From the NCBI GenBank assembly GCA_020631735.1, contig CM036168.1, positions 97,630,932 through 97,694,931 of the forward strand: DNA of 64,000 nucleotides, in the 5' to 3' direction. This document shows, piece after piece, positions 22,301 to 33,898 of this stretch (position 1 is its first letter; each line of letters begins with the position of its first letter). The translations under genes were made by a program, and so were the position numbers. The notes under the pieces were generated by a model. That model was given only the letters and a program-made list of their open reading frames with translations. It was not told the origin of the DNA and ran no database searches. The stretch comes from Saccharum officinarum (lineage: Eukaryota > Streptophyta > Magnoliopsida > Poales > Poaceae).

Positions 22301-23247
22301 GATGGTTGGACTCCACGTCGGGAAGCGAGGAAACAGCGAGAAGGCGTAGGAGGCGACGGAGGGGGCGAGGAGGGAGGGTTCGCTGCAGGCGATTTCTTGG
22401 TGAGAGACTGGTCTGCGGACGCAACCAGGAGTCGCGGATCCCAAGCGTGCTCCTCAAGGTGAACCGTGCCGGACCCGAGCATGCCCATGCCCAGATTAGG
22501 AGGAGGCGTGGGCGCGCGGCGTCCCGACGAAGTGCAGGGCGCAGCGGTGCGGGAGCCGAGGATTGGAGGGAGCAGGAGTGGAGGAGGCGTGGGTGCGCGC
22601 CGCCGCGACGGTATTGGAGGGTGCGGCAGTTTGGGAGCGGCGGCAGGGCAGTCCGGGAGCGGAGGATTGGAGGCGACGGAAGGGCCGAGGACTGGGCGAT
22701 GACGTGGAGAAGCCTTGCGTGTTTGATTTTTGTTTTTTCGCACACGCACAGACTTTTTTCTGGGCGTGGAGGTGCAACGCTGGGCCCAGAAAAGCCACGC
22801 GGCTTTGAGGGAGACCGGATATGGCATTGATGGCTGGAAGCGCAGAGGCTATGGGAGAGGGAGCCGGACACGAGACAACGTGATTGGCTGATCGTTCAGC
22901 TACAGTAATCAAGAGCGACGAGAAGACGCGGATTCTAGGAGCTACTCCCTCCGTTATGTGTTTGCAGGGCGTGTGAAGAGATTTCACAGAGACCGAGGAA
23001 GTCTAGAGGAGATAGGCGTTAGTAAATGAAGTGCACTAATCTGAATGCATATAGTAATCATCCAGCGTCATATAAAACTTTTGATTGGACGCTACATAGC
23101 AAAGTAGTGCTTCGTATTTAGAGGGTAAGTAATTGCTGAAGCTTTTGATTGGACGCTGGTTAGACTCCACGAGCCTGGTACCTACTGGCGCCCTACAATA
23201 GATTAAAACTGAGAAATCTTCATACCTCCAACAAAAGATAATGGAGG
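22301..23247. other. GC-rich then AT-rich intergenic stretch
   Basis: The GC-rich part (22310-22870) is open on several frames of both strands, which is expected from composition. No domain, start context or splice structure stands out. CTCCCTCCGTTATGTG near 22946 looks like a single MITE end. Confidence 0.4.
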
Positions 23248-23440
23248 GAGTATATATTAAAGAATATTAATATTTATAATATATAATTAGTATCATTAGA
23301 TAAATAAGTGAATATACTTTCATAATAAACTTGTTTGGAGATATAAATGTTGCACGTATTTTCTATAAATCTAGTCGAAGTTGAGAAAGTTTGACAGGCA
23401 CGCATTCCATAACGTCATCTATTTTGGGACGGAGGGAGTA
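23248..23440. mobile_element. Mariner/Stowaway-like MITE
   Basis: It starts ATGGAGGGAGTATATATT and ends TTTTGGGACGGAGGGAGTA. The interior is the AT-rich region common to the group and relates in inverted orientation to 18218-18480. Confidence 0.6.
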
Positions 23441-23617
23441 TAGTATACTAGTGAAATAAAGTCTGGCTGGGGAGCGATGAGACATATATGGAACGACCAT
23501 ATGATCACACGCTGCAAACCATACCTCATTCCTCTTTTTGCCCCTCGCCTATGACCAAGTCAAAGTTTATAGTAATTTGTAAAATGGAAATGCTCTAGAG
23601 AGGATGTCGGTCCGGAC

Positions 23618-24185
23618 TCAAGATGGCAACGGGTACATACCCGACGGGTAGTGCCCACCCGTACCCGTACCCGTACCCGCACCCGCAAAATTTTACCCGT
23701 CGGGTTACCCGTACCCGCATGCGGGTAAAAAAATAGTTCCATACCCGTACCCGCCGGGTAATTCTCACCCGACGGGTAACCCGTACCCGATAGCATACCC
23801 GAAAATTACCTAAAAATATCAAATAGTCACATACAAAAATAAATCATTCTAAGCTTCCAACAAGTTACAAACATGCTAACAAACATTATTAGCATCATTA
23901 CAACAAAGACAATCTACTAGAAATATAGTGGATGTCTCAATGGGCCAAATTCATGACTTATATGCGCTAAAATAACTGAGGTTGACTAGTTATTTTTGCG
24001 GGTATGTCTTACCCGCGGGTATGCGGGTATGGGTAGTATACACCCGCACCCGTACCCGCATACCCGATGGGTATAGTATTTTGTCCAATAACGTACCCAC
24101 GGGTAGAAAATTCATTCCATACCCGCCTCTTTATCGGGTAATACCCGTCGGGTACTCGGGTTTCGGGTACCCGTTGCCATCTCTA
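23618..24185. mobile_element. Non-autonomous hAT element, 568 bp, with CGGGTA-repeat ends
   Basis: The terminal repeats are TCAAGATGGCAACGGG and, inverted, TAGAGATGGCAACGGG. GTCCGGAC is duplicated on both sides (23610-23617 and 24186-24193), the 8-bp hAT hallmark. Subterminal regions are arrays of a CCCGTA/CGGGTA hexamer in opposite orientation at the two ends. Such short subterminal repeats may be transposase sites (inference). It is non-coding. Confidence 0.8.
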
Positions 24186-24263
24186 GTCCGGACGCTTCTT
24201 GCCAAGACTGCGAATCGGCCAACAGGGCTCATGTCATCTACCTTCGTTCCTTTACTAAAAAAA

Positions 24264-24981
24264 AGGAAAAAGTCTAATTGACCCCCCAACTATTGGGGGT
24301 GGTCTAGTTTACCCCCTCAACTATGAAACTGTCTAATTTACCCTCTGAACTTTGCAAAACCGGCCAAATCACCCCCTCGAACGGTTTTGGACGGTGGTTT
24401 TGCTACAGTAACAACGGTTTTGCTACAGTGTCAGTGGTTTTGTCCTTTTCTTTTTTATTTATTTCGTCTGAATCTTTAAAAAATCATAGTAAATCACAAA
24501 AAATCACAAAATGAAAAAATCAATTTTGTTGGACTCCACATGAGTAGATCTACACAGTGAACATATAATATAGTATGCTTTAGTACAAAGTTTTTGCTGT
24601 AAATTTTGATCTATTTTTTTTCTGTAATTAATTTGAATAATTCATACAACAAAAACTTTGTACTAAAATATACTATATTATATATTTACTGTGTAGATAT
24701 ACTAATGTGGAGTCCAACAAAATTGGATTTTCTATTTTATGATTTTTTTGTGATTTACTATGTTTTTTTAAAGATTCAGACGAAATAAATAAAAAAGAAA
24801 AGGACAAAACCACTGTTACTGTAGCAAAACCGTTGTTACTATAGCAAACCCCCGTCGAAAACTGCTCGAGGGGGTGATTTGACCGGTTTTGCAAAGTTCC
24901 GGGGGTAAATTAGACTGTTTCATAGTTGAGGGGGTAAACTAGATTACCCCCAATAGTTGGGGGGTCAATTAGACTTTTTTC
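24264..24981. mobile_element. Fold-back, Mutator-like MITE, 718 bp, with 9-bp TSD
   Basis: Long inverted arms run from about GGAAAAAGTCTAATTG to CAATTAGACTTTTTTC. CTAAAAAAA is found on both sides (24255-24263 and 24982-24990). A 9-bp duplication fits Mutator-like elements, though the A-run makes it weak. The arms include GCAAAACCG and GGTTTTGCTACAGT boxes. The inner sequence (TAGATCTACACAGTGAACAT) is shared with the fold-back repeat at 2890-3920. Confidence 0.75.
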
Positions 24982-25004
24982 CTAAAAAAACTAGAGCGAC
25001 ATTT

Positions 25005-25345
25005 TCCATCTTGTGTCGGCCGTCGTAGCGTTTCCCACCTCCACGGGTGCCTCCGCTATGGCACCCGCCTGCTCTACTTCGCCATCGATGGTCGTCGTGC
25101 CTACTCCTACTCCTCCGCTGCCCCTGACGCTGCTCCCTCCGCTGCCCGCTGCGCCCATGCGCGGCGACCGCTCCCTCGGCTACCAGCTGACCACGGAGGG
25201 CGTTGCGCACGTGCTCGCGCTCGACGATGCCAACAAATACCGCCAGCGCAAGGAGAATCGTGGGGCCCTGGCGTGGAAGCCCTCTGGGCTCGCCTCCTGC
25301 TACAGCTATGGCGCCCTGATGCAAACGGCGGAGGCCACACCGAGA
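25005..25345 (+). other. GC-rich block, possible captured coding fragment
   Basis: The open frame at 25013-25384 includes RSLGYQLTTEGVAHVLALDD and NRGALAWKPSGLAS. I do not recognise a family. The block lies between a MITE and a degenerate tandem repeat, so it may be a captured fragment instead of a gene. Confidence 0.25.
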
Positions 25346-25349
25346 TACG

Positions 25350-25705
25350 ATGCATGTTTCAAGCGTATATTTCAAATGTTTTAGAGGTATGTTGCAAGTG
25401 TTTTATCCGAATGTTGCATATGTTGCAATGGTTGTACGCATTAACACGTATGTTGCAAGTGTCTGTCCCTAATGTGTCATCTATTTTTCCGGATGTATGT
25501 TGCAAGTGTGTGTTATCTAGATGTTCCATATGTTTCACACATACGTCGTAAGCGTCTTATCTGGATTTTGCGTATGTTTGTAATGGTTTTTAAATATTTT
25601 TGAAAATATTTTCAGAAGCATGTTTCAAGTGTTTCATCTGTCATCGGACGCATGTTGCAAGTTTTGCATCTAGATGTTTCAAAAGTAGATATGATGTTGC
25701 GCATG
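25350..25705. repeat. Degenerate tandem repeat of a TGTTGCAAGTGTT(T/G) unit
   Basis: ATGTTGCAAGTG, ATGTTTCAAGTG, ATGTTGCATATG and related words recur every 25-45 bases over about 350 bases. It is non-coding. Confidence 0.65.
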
Positions 25706-26031
25706 AGATACGTGTGAGAAGCAGAAGAGGCGCTAGTGCAAGACGCGAGCGACGTAGGGGTGGTGTGGGCCCTGCGTGGGCACACAAACCGCAGGCGTGG
25801 GTGGCCATGCTAGCGCGGGCACAGAGTGCAGGCGCACGAGCACGGGAAACAAATCACATGGACCACGGTACTGCTCGATGGATCCTATACATTAGACGTT
25901 CAGGCACCGGCAGTTTGTAAAACTACTGTCTTGTGAAAATTAAGAAAATATAACAGAGAAGTAGAAAACCATGCCTTCTCCTCGAATCAAGAATGCGGGG
26001 CAACGCAAGTCAAGAAACATTGGCTCTGTTC

Positions 26032-26140
26032 GCTTGAGTTTATTAGCCAGAATCAGTCAGTTATTCAACAGTGTTTTTCTCTCACAACAAATCAGTATCA
26101 GCATCAGCAGCGGTTATAGAAACGATCAGCCGAACAGGGC
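26032..26140. mobile_element. Short MITE with CTCTGTTCGCTT / AGCCGAACAGGG ends
   Basis: The inverted ends GGCTCTGTTCG and CGAACAGGGC enclose 109 bp containing GTGTTTTTCTCTCACAACAAA, a region shared with the MITE inside the NDA exon at 37657-37774. The target duplication is not clear. Confidence 0.65.
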
Positions 26141-26903
26141 AATTATACGTAAGGAACCCACTGCCCGAGAGCAGAGGGAAGAAAGAGGAGGGAAGCACGA
26201 TCGCCGGTGAGTAGGCGTGGCCGAAGGGGACGGACGCCGAACTGCCGAAGGGAGCCTGCGTGGCCATCGCCAGCGCGTCCGAGTTGCAGGGCATGGGCCG
26301 TGTTACCATGCAAAGGCTTAGTCGAACGATGGTGGCCCATGGGCTGGTATTCTTTCCAGGCCGGAGGTGATCCACGGGGTTCAGGTAGTTCCGGTTATTC
26401 CCAGCCCAACCGAAGATGCCATTGACCTAGGATTCCGCTTCGTCCTAAAGACAGGGGCGCACACAGGCTGTGGCGGCGCCTTCTCCTCCCGTACTCTCTC
26501 GTCGTGTCCATCCTCTCTCACTGACCCCCTCAAACCAATCCACGGTCTTCCCACTGATTCCCCCGTCCGAGCCATTAGAAACCATCACGAATTGGCGCTC
26601 TGGACATTGGCCACCTCCGATGTGAGGCAACCTCAAGGAGAAGCTCATCAATCTCGCCGCTGGCCCTCACCTCTGCTTTTGCATCGCTGCATATCGTCTC
26701 TGCATCCAAGTGTCGCTGCCTGGTGCTGCCTGTGTTCACGAGCTCCAGTAAGCCGAGCTGGAACTTGTGCGAGCTTCAGCCAAGTCAAGCTCGAGCCTGT
26801 CTAGCCAAGCAGAACGGCACGGTGGTGCTGGTCGACGCTTCCTCTGAGGAACACGTGCCGGTCGACGCTTCCTCTGGGGCACGGTCTCGAGTTTGGTCGG
26901 GAG

Positions 26904-29900
26904 ATGGGTGGCAGGAGCTGCTGCGTCTGCAAGGAGGCGCCGCCCAAGTACAAGTGCCCCTCCTGCCGCACGCCCTAGTGAGTCCAGCCACAAGCCTTAT
27001 CTGCCGTTGTGCTGCGTGGTTACATGTGCTCTCGCCAAGCGTAACGTTGAGGCGTGGCGTGTTTGTCAGTAGAGTAGCGGGTCTATCTCTGTTGAATTAA
27101 CAGGCGCGAATTCATGTCCAGGTGACTGTATTTGCGCAATTTCTTAGGAAACGGGTTGACTAGGGTTCTTACAACAAAGTGATTGATTGCAGGGGCGGAG
27201 ACCGGGGGGGGGGGGGGGGGCTGGCCCCCCCTAACGTTGCATAGTTTTCACTACTATGTTTTATTATTTCTCACTAATTACTAGAGATTATAAATAAACA
27301 AGCTTTACTATCTGATTTTAGATTGCTTTTCTCAAACACATCTCTTGAATCTTGATTATCTAATGTTAAGTGATAGCTAAATAAAATAAATATGTGATGT
27401 GCATTGTTCATCTACGAATAATGTCCCTTCAATTCTTATCTTCAATTTAGATATTTACTTCTTCCATCCTAGTGTATTCTAAAAAAAATGAGACAACTTA
27501 AGGGAATCCGTAAAAGGCGAAACCCATAGATTTAGCTCAATAAAGATCCCCAACTAAGATGTTTCTTCTCAAATTATGGTATCCTTTTTTAACAAACTTT
27601 CTCAAATTTAAGTATTGACACCATGTACAATGCATTATATTTGAATACAAATTTTGGATTTATAATGCACTATATATTCCAGGATGGAGGGAGTAGCATT
27701 TTTCTAAAATGAAGAGATTAAAGATGATTTATTATAGTTTTTTTAAACCAACATCAAATTCCACAATTTTTAAGCCAACATCAAGGTCTAGTGAGGACAC
27801 TATATAATTTTTGGCGACACTTAGTGAGTGTTTGCAACCCTCCCCCCCGTCTGAATCCTGGGTCCGCCCCTGATTGATTGGGCGTGTCTGGACTATGGGC
27901 ACCTGAAATTTGCTTGTAGCCTCTGACCTTCGATTCTAGCTTACTGCCCATACAATCAATTATACGGAAGTAATATCGCTACAATTCTAGCATTAAACAT
28001 AGTGCTGTGTTTCATGTTTATTTTGGTGGAAATTTAAAGTAGATTAGTGGGAGATATAACTGAGAAATGCTGCATTAATCCAAAAACCAAATGTCAGCAA
28101 CTTTTCCTAAATGAATGTAGCGTGCACATAAGGGCTAAGGTTGCTATCATAGTCACAGGGTTCGGGGTCGAAGCCGCGAACCACGTACCAGGTACGCCGA
28201 CCCAAATCGAGGTACGGGGACGAGATGGGTCGACGTCCCATTTATGGATGGGTCGCGCCCCCATTGCATCAGGGGTTCAAGAAGGGATGAGTCCTAAAGG
28301 AAGACGGCGAGATGCAATCGAAGATGATGAGATGCAGATGAAGAGAGGCTTACAGATGGGGCTTGCAGATGTCGCCACTCGTCCTCATCGCAGCTGGCCC
28401 GGCCATGGCATCGCTGGCATCTCCGTCGACGGTCAGACTCAGGACAGACCGAATCAGGGGCACTCAGGTGCGGATCCACTAGTATGGCAAGGCCTGGCGG
28501 CTGCCAGACCTTTCCTCCGGCGAGATCCCTTCTCGCCAGCCGTACTGCTTCTTGCGGCTGGGCATCCTCGGCTTCTATTTTTTCTGCAAGGGACGACAGA
28601 CGGATGGAGGTAGATGAAGACTCGACCTCGACTCGATGACTCTGCTGCACAATAAGACCTGGACCATGTTTGGGCCTATTGGGCCTGAAAGGATTATGAA
28701 GCGATTTCAAGCTGGACCACGTTTGGGCCTATTGTTTCCTAATGTACAGTCTCAGAAAAGCAAAAGAAAATCGGTTAAAAAAAATTATGTGGTTAGTTTC
28801 CTAATGCATTCAGTCTCCAAATAATTTGCAAAACCGAGAGATCGAAAACAGAACCTTGTGTCCCAAATCAACAAGTCAACCACTACAATACATACAAGAC
28901 TCCATGCTTCGTACCGGGGTCATCGACCCATAGGCTTCGGGTTCATGTACCAAATATTTAGTTCTCGTACCGCAGGGGTATACCCCCTTCGTACCACATT
29001 TTTTTCGAGTGTCGACCCGCGTTCCTCGACCCCGTCCCTCGACCCCGTCGACCCAGAATTCTTGTGACTATGGTTGCTATTACCTTGAGGAGATTGGAGA
29101 TATAAAGTTGAGCCACCGAGTCTTTTTTTTTTCAAAAAAATAATTGTGGCTTCAGCTGGTGTTTCAGTATCATTTCAGCCTTCAATGCAATTAGGCTTTC
29201 TTAGGCTGCTCTACTTTATCATGTTTTCTAAGTTTATCTCCTGCTAACTAAATCAAGTCAAGATTATGCCCGGAAAATCTAAATTAGTGTTCACACTAAA
29301 TATTTTGGTACTGGTTGTCTGGTTATATCATATATGCTACAGATTAACTAAAAGCATTAGCTTTCAATTTTGTTATTAGTTGAACCTAATTTACTGTCTC
29401 ATTATTCCTTGCAGTTGCTCTGTCACATGCTTTAAAAAGCACAAAGGTACTTCTATCCCAAACTTGCTGTTTGTCAACCTTAAATTTCTTCAATTATTTT
29501 AATATATTCTTACAGGACTAAAGAGTAGATTGGAATGCTTTTATACTGTGATCTCCAACTTAGATTATTTCTCTTGTCCTGGGAGCAGTAGGCACATGCT
29601 TACTGTAACAATCAAGTATATGAGATCCAGCTCCTTCATATGAATTGGCTGTTATTTGGTGGTAAATGTTTTTTTTTTTTTTTTGCAGAGGAGTCTTGCC
29701 AAAAGACAGCGCCTCAGGAAGAAATTAGCAAGTCACCACTGCAGGAGGAAGTTAGTGAGTTCTCTAGCTTTGGGGATAAAACTATTGTAACTGCTTTCTT
29801 AACATACTGGGGCACTGGGCAGTGGGGACTTGTTCCAGTTGCAACATGGTATGAGGTGTAAATCTCGACTGTTATTTGCATATGCTTGTCCCTAATTGTT

Positions 29901-31887
29901 ACATACTTTGGTAATTGCCTTGAGTGAAGATATCAACTTTGTTAGTTCCTAAAACAAGGTATAGATGTTCTTATTAGGGACTTAATTTTATTCTTGCTAA
30001 CCATGCTTGTACAGCTTCTTTTCTTTTTATTCATAAAGTCTTACAGTGGGGGCTTCCCCTGCTGTACTGTTTTTTTTTTTTTTAAGTGTTATTACCTTGC
30101 TTCAGAGGTAATTTATTTTGTTATAGGAAGACAACATTCCTACTATTGGTGTCCGAAATGTCTGCCACATTTGTTTACCAAATAAAAGTGCTTGAACCAA
30201 TTGTGTTCTGTATATCAGTTCATGCAGTCTTGAAGGTATTTTGTATTAGATGGAATGATTTGTTAGCAAACTATAGGAATCCATGCCTCTTTATGTAATA
30301 TAAATACTTCTGCAACATCCTGTACTCTGTTTTTATTTCTCTTTTCATTCCATGATTACATTTGTTATTTATCACTTAAAGTTGATTAAGATCATACTTA
30401 ATGTATTATAACCGTATACTGATATACCCACTATGAACATTTTGTTTAAAGTAACCACCCACATGGCCACAACCACCTCAAACTGTATACAGTGGAGCTA
30501 TATTATTTCTTAAATCAAATTTATGTAAAATGGTTACCTAAAGTGTCATACAGAATGCTCTTTTTGCTTCATTATGTGTTTATGAATGCCTATAAATTGT
30601 TTAACTGATCTCCCTGTTTTTCGTCAGGACTGAACACCACATGCACTGCAAAATCTCCAAATACAGCATGCCCTACAAAAGCTCTTGAAGTTGAGGACCC
30701 AAGCTGGCTTGTTGACAACAATAGACTAAGGTCATTAGGTATGGGCATATGGCCTAGCTTACTGCCAAGGCATCAAGCTTGACTACATTTCTAGGAACTT
30801 CATATTGTGTATGTTAACTAAAAAAAAGGGATATTAGGATCATATTAGAATGCCCCTGTGACATACTCCAACTTCCATCATAAACATCCAATAACCAACA
30901 TGCACATCTTCACTTGTGGTTTATAACATGTAGGGAAATCGTCAATGAATATGACTTAGTGCAGCTAATATAGGGAAACTTATATTGACATAGATATACC
31001 TTAATGCAATGATACACAGCTCTCCTGTGTATTCTACCCAAAAAGAAGAAGAAGACTTTTCATGTTTAAATAAGTTCTGATCCTTCATGCATCATGTGTG
31101 AAGTTGTTTATTTGTTCCGTCTTCCAAAAAGTCACTTTATTCACCCTTTAAGATGTTGAGGTAATTACTGTTGTCACTTGGACTGATAGAAGTCTGCTAG
31201 TGCTGAATTCATGAATGCCAAGCTTTCTTTCTGAGTGTTTTTACCTGAACTTTGTATCCTTCACAGTGGAACTGAAAGAGATCCAAGATGCTCTCAGGGA
31301 TCCTGAACTGCAGAAAATGATTCTTAAAATTGATGGGTCTTTGGAACCAGAAAAGGTAAGTCTTCATTCACTTGCAACAATTGCTAAGTTTGACATGTGT
31401 TTAGATTCGTACTTTTGCCAGCTGCCCAAATAGCACTCGACATACCTTACATAACTGCATTTGATTCAGAACAAACACTCAAGATGAATACAGGTGCAAA
31501 TTTTTTTCTTTTCCCACGGGAATAGTGTACATCACCTCAATTTCTTGTCCTTTGTCATGACTTGGGTATCTTTTTGAGTGGTCGATAGTCTCCAAATAGG
31601 CCTATGCGAAGCCGCAGATATGGGTCTAAGATCCTGGCTTATATTTCTTAAATTTTACCCAGTTTTCTTTCTTTCATTATGTCTACATTAATTTGTCTGT
31701 AGGAATTGGAGAAATTGATGGAAGGTCAAGCTTTTCACCAGTTAGCTGATAAGGTCTTCAGCCATCTCACTTTGCCTCAGCCTTTGATCTTACTCTTTCT
31801 ATTGTAACTCTACACATCATATATCTATCTTTTAACCATTTAACTCCTGTATTGCAGATTCTTGACATTGTCAGCCCACAAGAATAA
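26904..31887 (+). CDS. HIT-type zinc-finger protein, ZNHIT3-like, 7 exons, 150 aa
   Basis: The join is 26904-26977, 29415-29446, 29689-29754, 30628-30738, 31267-31355, 31703-31753, 31858-31887 (453 nt, all junctions GT-AG and in frame). The N-terminus MGGRSCCVCKEAPPKYKCPS carries the zf-HIT fold: C6, C9, C18, C21, C26, C30, H34 and C39, with YCSVTCFKKHK split across exons 1-2. The C-terminus (ELKEIQDALRDPELQKMI; EKLMEGQAFHQLAD) matches the ZNHIT3 tail. Known family role: ZNHIT3/Hit1 helps stabilise NUFIP/Rsa1 in box C/D snoRNP assembly. Size fits plant homologues. Intron 1 is 2437 bp and holds two hAT insertions. The ATG is chosen because translation opens directly on the zinc finger. Confidence 0.88.
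27190..27872. mobile_element. hAT element, 683 bp, in ZNHIT3 intron 1
   Basis: The ends are CAGGGGCGGAGACC and GGTCCGCCCCTG. ATTGATTG is duplicated at 27182-27189 and 27873-27880. A run of G and its C counterpart lie near the ends. A mariner-like MITE appears to lie inside (27460-27697). Same family as 161-978. Confidence 0.8.
27460..27697. mobile_element. Mariner-like MITE nested in the intronic hAT element
   Basis: It starts CTTCTTCCATCCTAGTGTAT and ends ATATATTCCAGGATGGAGGGAGTA, with inverted termini and an AT-rich core. It lies entirely within 27190-27872. Confidence 0.55.
28148..29072. mobile_element. hAT element, 925 bp, in ZNHIT3 intron 1
   Basis: The 10-bp termini CATAGTCACA and TGTGACTATG are perfect inverse repeats. 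GTTGCTAT is duplicated at 28140-28147 and 29073-29080. Subterminal GGGTCGA and TCGACCC words occur at both ends. The middle has a direct repeat of TTTGGGCCTATTG near 28668 and 28720. No transposase frame is present. Confidence 0.85.
30985..31055 (+). mobile_element. L1-type LINE 3' tail in ZNHIT3 intron 4
   Basis: CTTAATGCAATGATACACAG followed by CTCTCCTGTGTATTC and an A-rich tail is the typical 3' end of grass L1 LINEs. Only the last 70 bases or so are evident. Confidence 0.5.
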
Positions 31888-33014
31888 TCGCCTGCCCTGT
31901 TTGGTGGGATTCTGATGCTGGAGTAAATAGAAGCATCAGGCAAACAAGCGAAAGTGGACGAGCTGATCTCTGTTTTCCTTTTTCCCGGATGGGTTAGACT
32001 TTAGAACACAACATCTTGAGTCGCCTGTTTTTCCATGATGGGGTATGCTTTTGAACACATATTGTGTCGCCTGGTGATAGGAAATTAATGTTGCTGAAAA
32101 ATCTCTCTTGCCGAAGATAGATATTTCTTCTGTGGTTGCATTATGCGTTTCATTTCAAAATGTCGATTATTGTAGCTGTATTTTAGTGTGGTAGACAGCG
32201 ACTCTACACTGACTACTGAATCTTGATGAGAAGATGATGCTTCCATTGACCAATATAGCGGCCATATTTCCGCAACATGCTTTTGACACACGAACTAGCT
32301 TTTGACACATGAACTAAGTGGAACGATCATTGCGTGTCTCGTGGCACTTGTTTTTAACATTTCCTTTTGAATTATCTTGTTTCTGAAAATTGAAAAACAT
32401 GCCGTTGGAGTCCAAAATTGCAAAGTGGACGGGCTGACTGGGGTTCGAAGCCCGATCTCCGCTTTCCAGTTGAACCGCTTCTGTCCCCTCTCACCGTGTC
32501 CCTCTTTAGAAAACGGGCCAAGAGCTAACTGCTTTTTCTAATACTACAGCTAACTGCATTTTATAATACTACAGCTAACTGCATTTTATAAATACTACTA
32601 CCTTCCTATTGGAATATAAGGAATCAAAATTTATCCTAAAACAAGCCATCACAAAATTTAACCAGAGAAGTAAACAAAATAATATTAATATTTATCGCAT
32701 CAATCAAAGAGGTAAATTATGAAACTTCATTTTATAATGATGCTAATTTGATATCATAATATTGTTTTTTAATATAAACTTGATGAAATTTTAATGGTAT
32801 AACTTAGACCCATCTTAATAGGAGTTTTATAAAGTTTTATGGGCATTAAATATGCTGACATGACAGTATATTGATGAAGAGGGAGATGATGAAAATTTCA
32901 TGGGAGCAAAGATAGTTTTATGGAGATAAAATTCATCTACATTGTTTTTAAAATATAAGTGTTGAAAAATGAGCCATAAAACCTTCACCTAGACTGACCT
33001 TAGGATAAACTGTG
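31888..33014. other. ZNHIT3 3' flank and repeat remnants
   Basis: After the stop, the 3' untranslated region probably extends a few hundred bases. Bases 32527-32598 carry about three copies of a 24-26 bp unit ctaactgcattttataatac. Bases 32600-32820 resemble a diverged mariner-like MITE. No gene is present. Confidence 0.5.
32527..32598. repeat. Short tandem repeat, about 25-bp unit, three copies
   Basis: The words ACAGCTAACTGCATTTTATA and its neighbours recur back to back. Confidence 0.7.
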
Positions 33015-33022
33015 TAGCATAC

Positions 33023-33898
33023 AAGGATGAAAACGGACGGAAAACACCTCTACCATTTTCGTTTTCATATTTTTTTAACGGAAACGGGAGCGGGAGCCAG
33101 ACAACCGGAAGCGAAAACGGTAGCGGGATATACGGTTATACGAAAACGGGTAAATACGATCGGAAAATAGACGGAAACGGACGGTAAGCGGAAACTTAAG
33201 CCGAAATTACATGTAACATGTCTAATCATAACAATGCACGTACACGAGTGAATATGAATAAATGGTGAGTTTATGCAAAGCTTGGTTGTTGCTGGGAGCC
33301 TGCTATATTTTTGTGTGCTTGTACTGCGTAGCAGCATTGCTGCGTGCACTGCTTTCAGTCATGCACTTCTGCACCTGTGTATATAATAATGTTGTATAGC
33401 TAGACGAACATACGTGCAACGACGAGGAGCAGCAGGAGGACAGCCACCTGCGTCGCCACTTTCCTCTCACCGTCCACATGCTCGCTAGCTATCGATGGGC
33501 TGCTTGCTTGCTGATCGACTGGCTCCTAGGCGTGCCAGATCGATGCTGACACAGAGAGACATCAAGAGGGAGACAGAGACCAGGCAACGGGTTGCACAGA
33601 TCGAGCGAGAGGCAGAGGGAGGCCACTGGGTCGCAGCCTTGCAGGCTTGGGCTACGGCGGTACTGGGCCTATCCTGGTCAAATTAGAAACGGGATAAAAA
33701 CGGGATCATCCCGGTCAAATACGGTATACCGTAAATATGGACGGAAAAGTGTTCATCCGTTTTCGGTCCCGCTCTCGTTTCCCTCCATCCCGTTTCTGGT
33801 CCCGTTTCCGTTTATCCCGAAAGAAACGAAAACGGACGAGAAAAAACAGTATACGGTTGTGGACGAAACCAGATTTATTCCGTCCGTTTTCAACTTTA
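33023..33898. mobile_element. Non-autonomous hAT element, 876 bp, upstream of the RING gene
   Basis: GTAGCATA is duplicated exactly at 33015-33022 and 33899-33906. The termini CAAGGATGAAAAC and, inverted, TAAAGTTGAAAAC match at 10 of 13 positions. Subterminal GGAAACGG and CCGTTTCC words are abundant and oppositely oriented. The interior (33200-33660) differs in composition and might be captured DNA. It ends 428 bp before the RING start codon. Confidence 0.85.

Noticed and set aside
22306..22871. Long overlapping open frames on both strands
   Set aside because: GC-rich sequence open in several frames at once; no domain, start context or splice pattern.
27200..27222. Long G run, possible G-quadruplex or regulatory site
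   Set aside because: It is the subterminal G tract of a hAT family and recurs in other copies; length may also be affected by assembly.
28047..28613. 188-codon frame
   Set aside because: Spans the boundary and interior of a hAT element within the ZNHIT3 intron; no domain.
32430..32470. tRNA T-arm-like string GGGGTTCGAAGCCC
   Set aside because: No anticodon arm, acceptor stem pairing or box A at the right distance; not called as tRNA or SINE.
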